A stretch of DNA of 64,000 bases from Spisula solida (taxonomy: Eukaryota > Mollusca > Bivalvia > Venerida > Mactridae): NCBI GenBank assembly GCA_947247005.1, contig OX365944.1:2802501-2866500 (forward strand), written 5' to 3'. The position numbers and the translations under genes were made by a program. Shown one piece after another: positions 61,021 to 64,000 of this stretch. How positions within the stretch are numbered: the first letter of the stretch is position 1; the number at the start of each line of letters is the position of its first letter. The notes beneath the pieces are model-generated. The model searched no databases and was not told the DNA's origin. It saw only the letters and a list, made by a program, of their open reading frames with translations.

Positions 61021-63035
61021 TATGGAACGCCATAGCTGTCTTCTGTTGATGCTTGTCATGTTAAATTGTTATAATATCATTTGAACATGTCTATACGACA
61101 TGTTAAATTGTTACAACAACGTCTTAAATTGTCGATAGGGCATGTGAACTTCTCAGTGCAACATTATTATATGTCAAGTAACACTGTTAAGCTGTCCAAG
61201 TATCTTGTGAACATGTCTATATGCCATGTTAAATTGTTAAAATAGCTTCTTATCATGTTCATTCGGCATGTGAACTTCTCAACAGAACGTGTTATACTCT
61301 TAAACGACAGTGATTAATTGTTAAAAATCATTTGAAGATGTCTATAAGCAATGTTAAATTGTCAAAATAGCTTCTTATCATGTCCAATAACCATGTGAAC
61401 TTCTCAACAAAACGTGTTATATTGTTGAACAACAGTGGTAAATTGTTAAATATCATTTGAAAATGTCTATACGACATGTCAAATTGTTAACATAGCGTCT
61501 TATCATGTCCAATAACCATGTGAACTTCTTTATAGAGCGTGTTATATTGTTTAACAACAGTGGTAAATTGTTAAAATATCATTTGGAAATGTCTACATAC
61601 CATGCTATAGTGTTAAAACGATATTTTAACATGTCAACGAGGCATGTGAACTTCTTAATATACAGTGTTGTTGTTGTTCAAATTTGTATGACGTCATCAA
61701 TAACGTAAGTTCCTCCCGCGTGCATATTGAACAAAGATGGCGGAAATTGTTCAATATGCACACGGGAGGAACTTACGTTATTGATGACGTCATACAAATT
61801 TGAACAACAACAACACTGTCTATTAAGAAGTTAACATGCCTCGTCGACAAGTTAAAATATCGTTTTAACACTATAACATGTCGTATAGACATCATCAAAT
61901 GATAGTTTAACAATTTGCCACTGTTGTTTAACAATATAACACGTTCTATTAAGAAGTTCACATGCTGAATGGACATGATAAGAAGTTATTTCAACAATTT
62001 AACATGTCATATAGACATCTTCAAATGATGTTTAAACAATTTACCACTGTTGTCTAACAATATAACACGTTCTATTAAGAAGTTCACATGGTTATTGAAC
62101 ATGATAAGAAGCTATTTTAACAATTTAACATGTCATATAGACATCTTCAATCGATATTTTAACCATTTACCACTGTTGTCTAACAATATAACACGTTCTA
62201 TTAAGAAGTTCACATGGTTATTACACATAATAAGAAGCTATTTTGACAATTTAACATGTCATATAGACATCTTCAAATGATATTTTAACAATTTACCACT
62301 GTTGTATGACAGTATAACTCGTTCTGTTGAGAAGTTCAAATGGTTTTTGGACATGATAAGAAGCTATTTTAACAATTTATCATGGCATATAGACATGTTC
62401 ACATGATATTTGGACAGTTTAACAGTGTGACTTGACATACAATAAGGTTGCACTGAGAAGTTCACATGCCCTACCGACAATTTAAGACGTTGTTGTAACA
62501 ATTTAACATGTCGTATAGACATGTTCAAATGATATTTAAACCATTTACCACTGCCGGTTAACAGTATAACACGATATGTTGAGAGGTTTGCATGCTCATT
62601 CGACATTGTACGACGTTGTTTTAACAATTCAACAACGCATATAAACATATTCAAATGATAGTTTAACAATTCATCATTGTAGTTAAAGTCTAACATGATA
62701 AAACGAAGCTTTGAGAAGTTAAGACGTTCTTCTAACATTATCAAACGTTTTTTCAACAATTTAACATGTAACGTAGACATATACAAATGGTGATTTGACA
62801 ATTTATCGATGTGGTTTAACAGTATAACACGATGGCTTGAGATATTATTGTATTCTTTTAACAATTTAAGACGTTGTTTTAACAATATAACAGGGCAAGT
62901 TGACATACTCAGATGATATTTTGACAAGTCAGCATTGTGGTTTGACATATTAACACATTGTACTAAGAAGTTCACATGTTCTACCGACAAGTCAACATGA
63001 CAAGCGTCAACAAAAGACAGCTATGGCGTTCCATA
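61021..63035. mobile_element. 2-kb foldback transposon with arrayed arms
   Basis: The termini TATGGAACGCCATAGCTGTC and their complement at 63016-63035 are flanked by GCAAGG on both sides (61015-61020, 63036-63041). The left arm holds about five tandem units of about 125 bp (ATGTCTATA recurs at 61086, 61213, 61338, 61463 and 61589). The right arm holds about nine units in inverted orientation. The arms meet at a perfect palindrome. Copy A provides the empty site (about 45392-45420). No transposase. Structure resembles Drosophila FB and sea-urchin TU elements. Confidence 0.9.
61662..61819. repeat. Perfect 73-bp-arm palindrome at the foldback centre
   Basis: The arms 61662-61734 and 61747-61819 are exact or nearly exact complements around a 12-base loop AGATGGCGGAAA. 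Each arm carries TGACGTCA. Extreme cruciform potential. Confidence 0.95.
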
Positions 63036-63235
63036 GCAAGGCGCTGTAAATGTTGATTGGCTTTGTTCGCCTATATCATAAAATTATTAGCGTGTTCCTT
63101 TTATAACGGTGTTTAGAACATTGGTATCTCTCAGTCATGTAAACTCACAAATCTACAGATATGTTTGAAATAGGTTCAATGGTCACGCTTTTTCAGAATG
63201 TAACCATCAATCTACCTTTATCAGTATGATTATAA

Positions 63236-64000
63236 GATAATATAAGATGAACTTATTAACGTATCATTCTTGTACATGTTTGTTACAAATATACATATAA
63301 AATGATATAAATGTAAAACATGCACAAAACTACTCAATTTGAGTTATGAGAGACAATATGAACGGCATAATATTACAAGTATACATGCATAAAACAATAC
63401 AGAATTAGTATCCTTAAAATATAATATCATTCATTTACAAATACAAATGAAAGTCATAATATAAAACATCAAGTAAAAACTCCTAGTGACTAGAATTTCA
63501 TGACATTCTTTGGCACTGTTTTTTTTACGATTTCATCATTTGATAGGATGTAATAAAACTTTTGAAGAGCACGCAGATAACTAAAATCGGGTAAACATTT
63601 TGAATACATTGATATAAATGTCGCCTGGTGTTTTCATACAGATTACTTGACATTATTACATTATATTCATATAGACAACATTCATACAATTAAAACAAAG
63701 CCGCTCCTCGTTTGGCATCTCCAGATATCGCCCAATCTTAATTTTTAGGGGTGCAGCACCACAGCGGAACTTTTACAGCGCATTTCTATGAGTTCTTGGT
63801 TTTATTGTTCTTCACGTAGTTTTCAGTTAGATATGAATTTTTGAATAGTCTATATGTTCTAAATAAATAACTCCGACTCTTTCCTATTGAGGGACAATAC
63901 AAAATTTATATATGTTCTAAGTTTATTGCCTGCATTTCCTCTAATTTAAAACTGATCATTATTAATAGTTTGTAACCAATCACGTTTGTACATATTTAAC
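63236..64000. other. Unassigned AT-rich end of window
   Basis: Similarity to the segmental unit has ended. Nothing recognisable is seen. Confidence 0.5.

Larger units (their letters stand above)
58283..63235. repeat. Segmental duplication copy C (partial)
   Basis: It starts at the equivalent of about 43290 in A and follows A collinearly to about 45560, where similarity stops near 63235. It contains three insertions absent from A: the ATGCCCCC element, a SINE and the foldback transposon. Confidence 0.85.

Overview
The window looks like nuclear DNA from an invertebrate animal, most likely a mollusc and probably a bivalve. It is AT-rich and intron-bearing, with no bacterial gene organisation, and it is packed with non-LTR retrotransposons, a Penelope-like relic, tRNA-derived SINEs, foldback and MITE-like DNA elements and minisatellites. 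The taxon is inferred from this repeat repertoire; no species-diagnostic gene is present.

Layout. 1-17.1 kb is a retroelement field: a nearly full-length but frameshifted LINE (about 533-5044), a decayed Penelope-like RT fragment (6578-7185, minus), a 44-bp minisatellite (9442-10776), the 3' half of a second LINE type (13783-14931, minus) and the 3' half of a third (15175-17118), which shares an (ATCT)n tail with the first. 17.1-20.8 kb holds nothing I can name. 20.8-24 kb is a nest: element Y sits inside foldback element X, which sits inside a SINE. 24.7-28.2 kb is a CR1/L2-like LINE whose 3' tail matches the tail of the SINE family in this window. 28.6-29.7 kb is a near-perfect foldback element with an 8-bp target duplication. 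30.4-35.1 kb is a long relative of X (about 489-bp TIRs, 5-bp target duplication) that carries an internal 449-bp duplication and a decayed mariner-like element.

36.9-40.6 kb has the only convincing host-type gene. A Myb/SANT-like exon joins in correct phase to a large exon encoding about 60 copies of a 12-residue Asp/Ile/Arg/Pro repeat and a basic C-terminal domain. The array carries two +2 frameshifts.

43.3-63.2 kb is a tandem segmental duplication: copies A, B and C of a unit of roughly 6-7 kb. The copies differ by transposon insertions, so they act as filled-site/empty-site controls for one another. Insertions include a 183-bp MITE and a 750-bp TA-flanked MITE in A, a 2.6-kb TIR element in B that contains a spliceable three-exon ORF, and, in C, a SINE and a 2-kb foldback transposon whose arms are inverted tandem arrays of about 125-bp units around a perfect palindrome. 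No functional tRNA, rRNA, CRISPR array or bacterial operon was seen.
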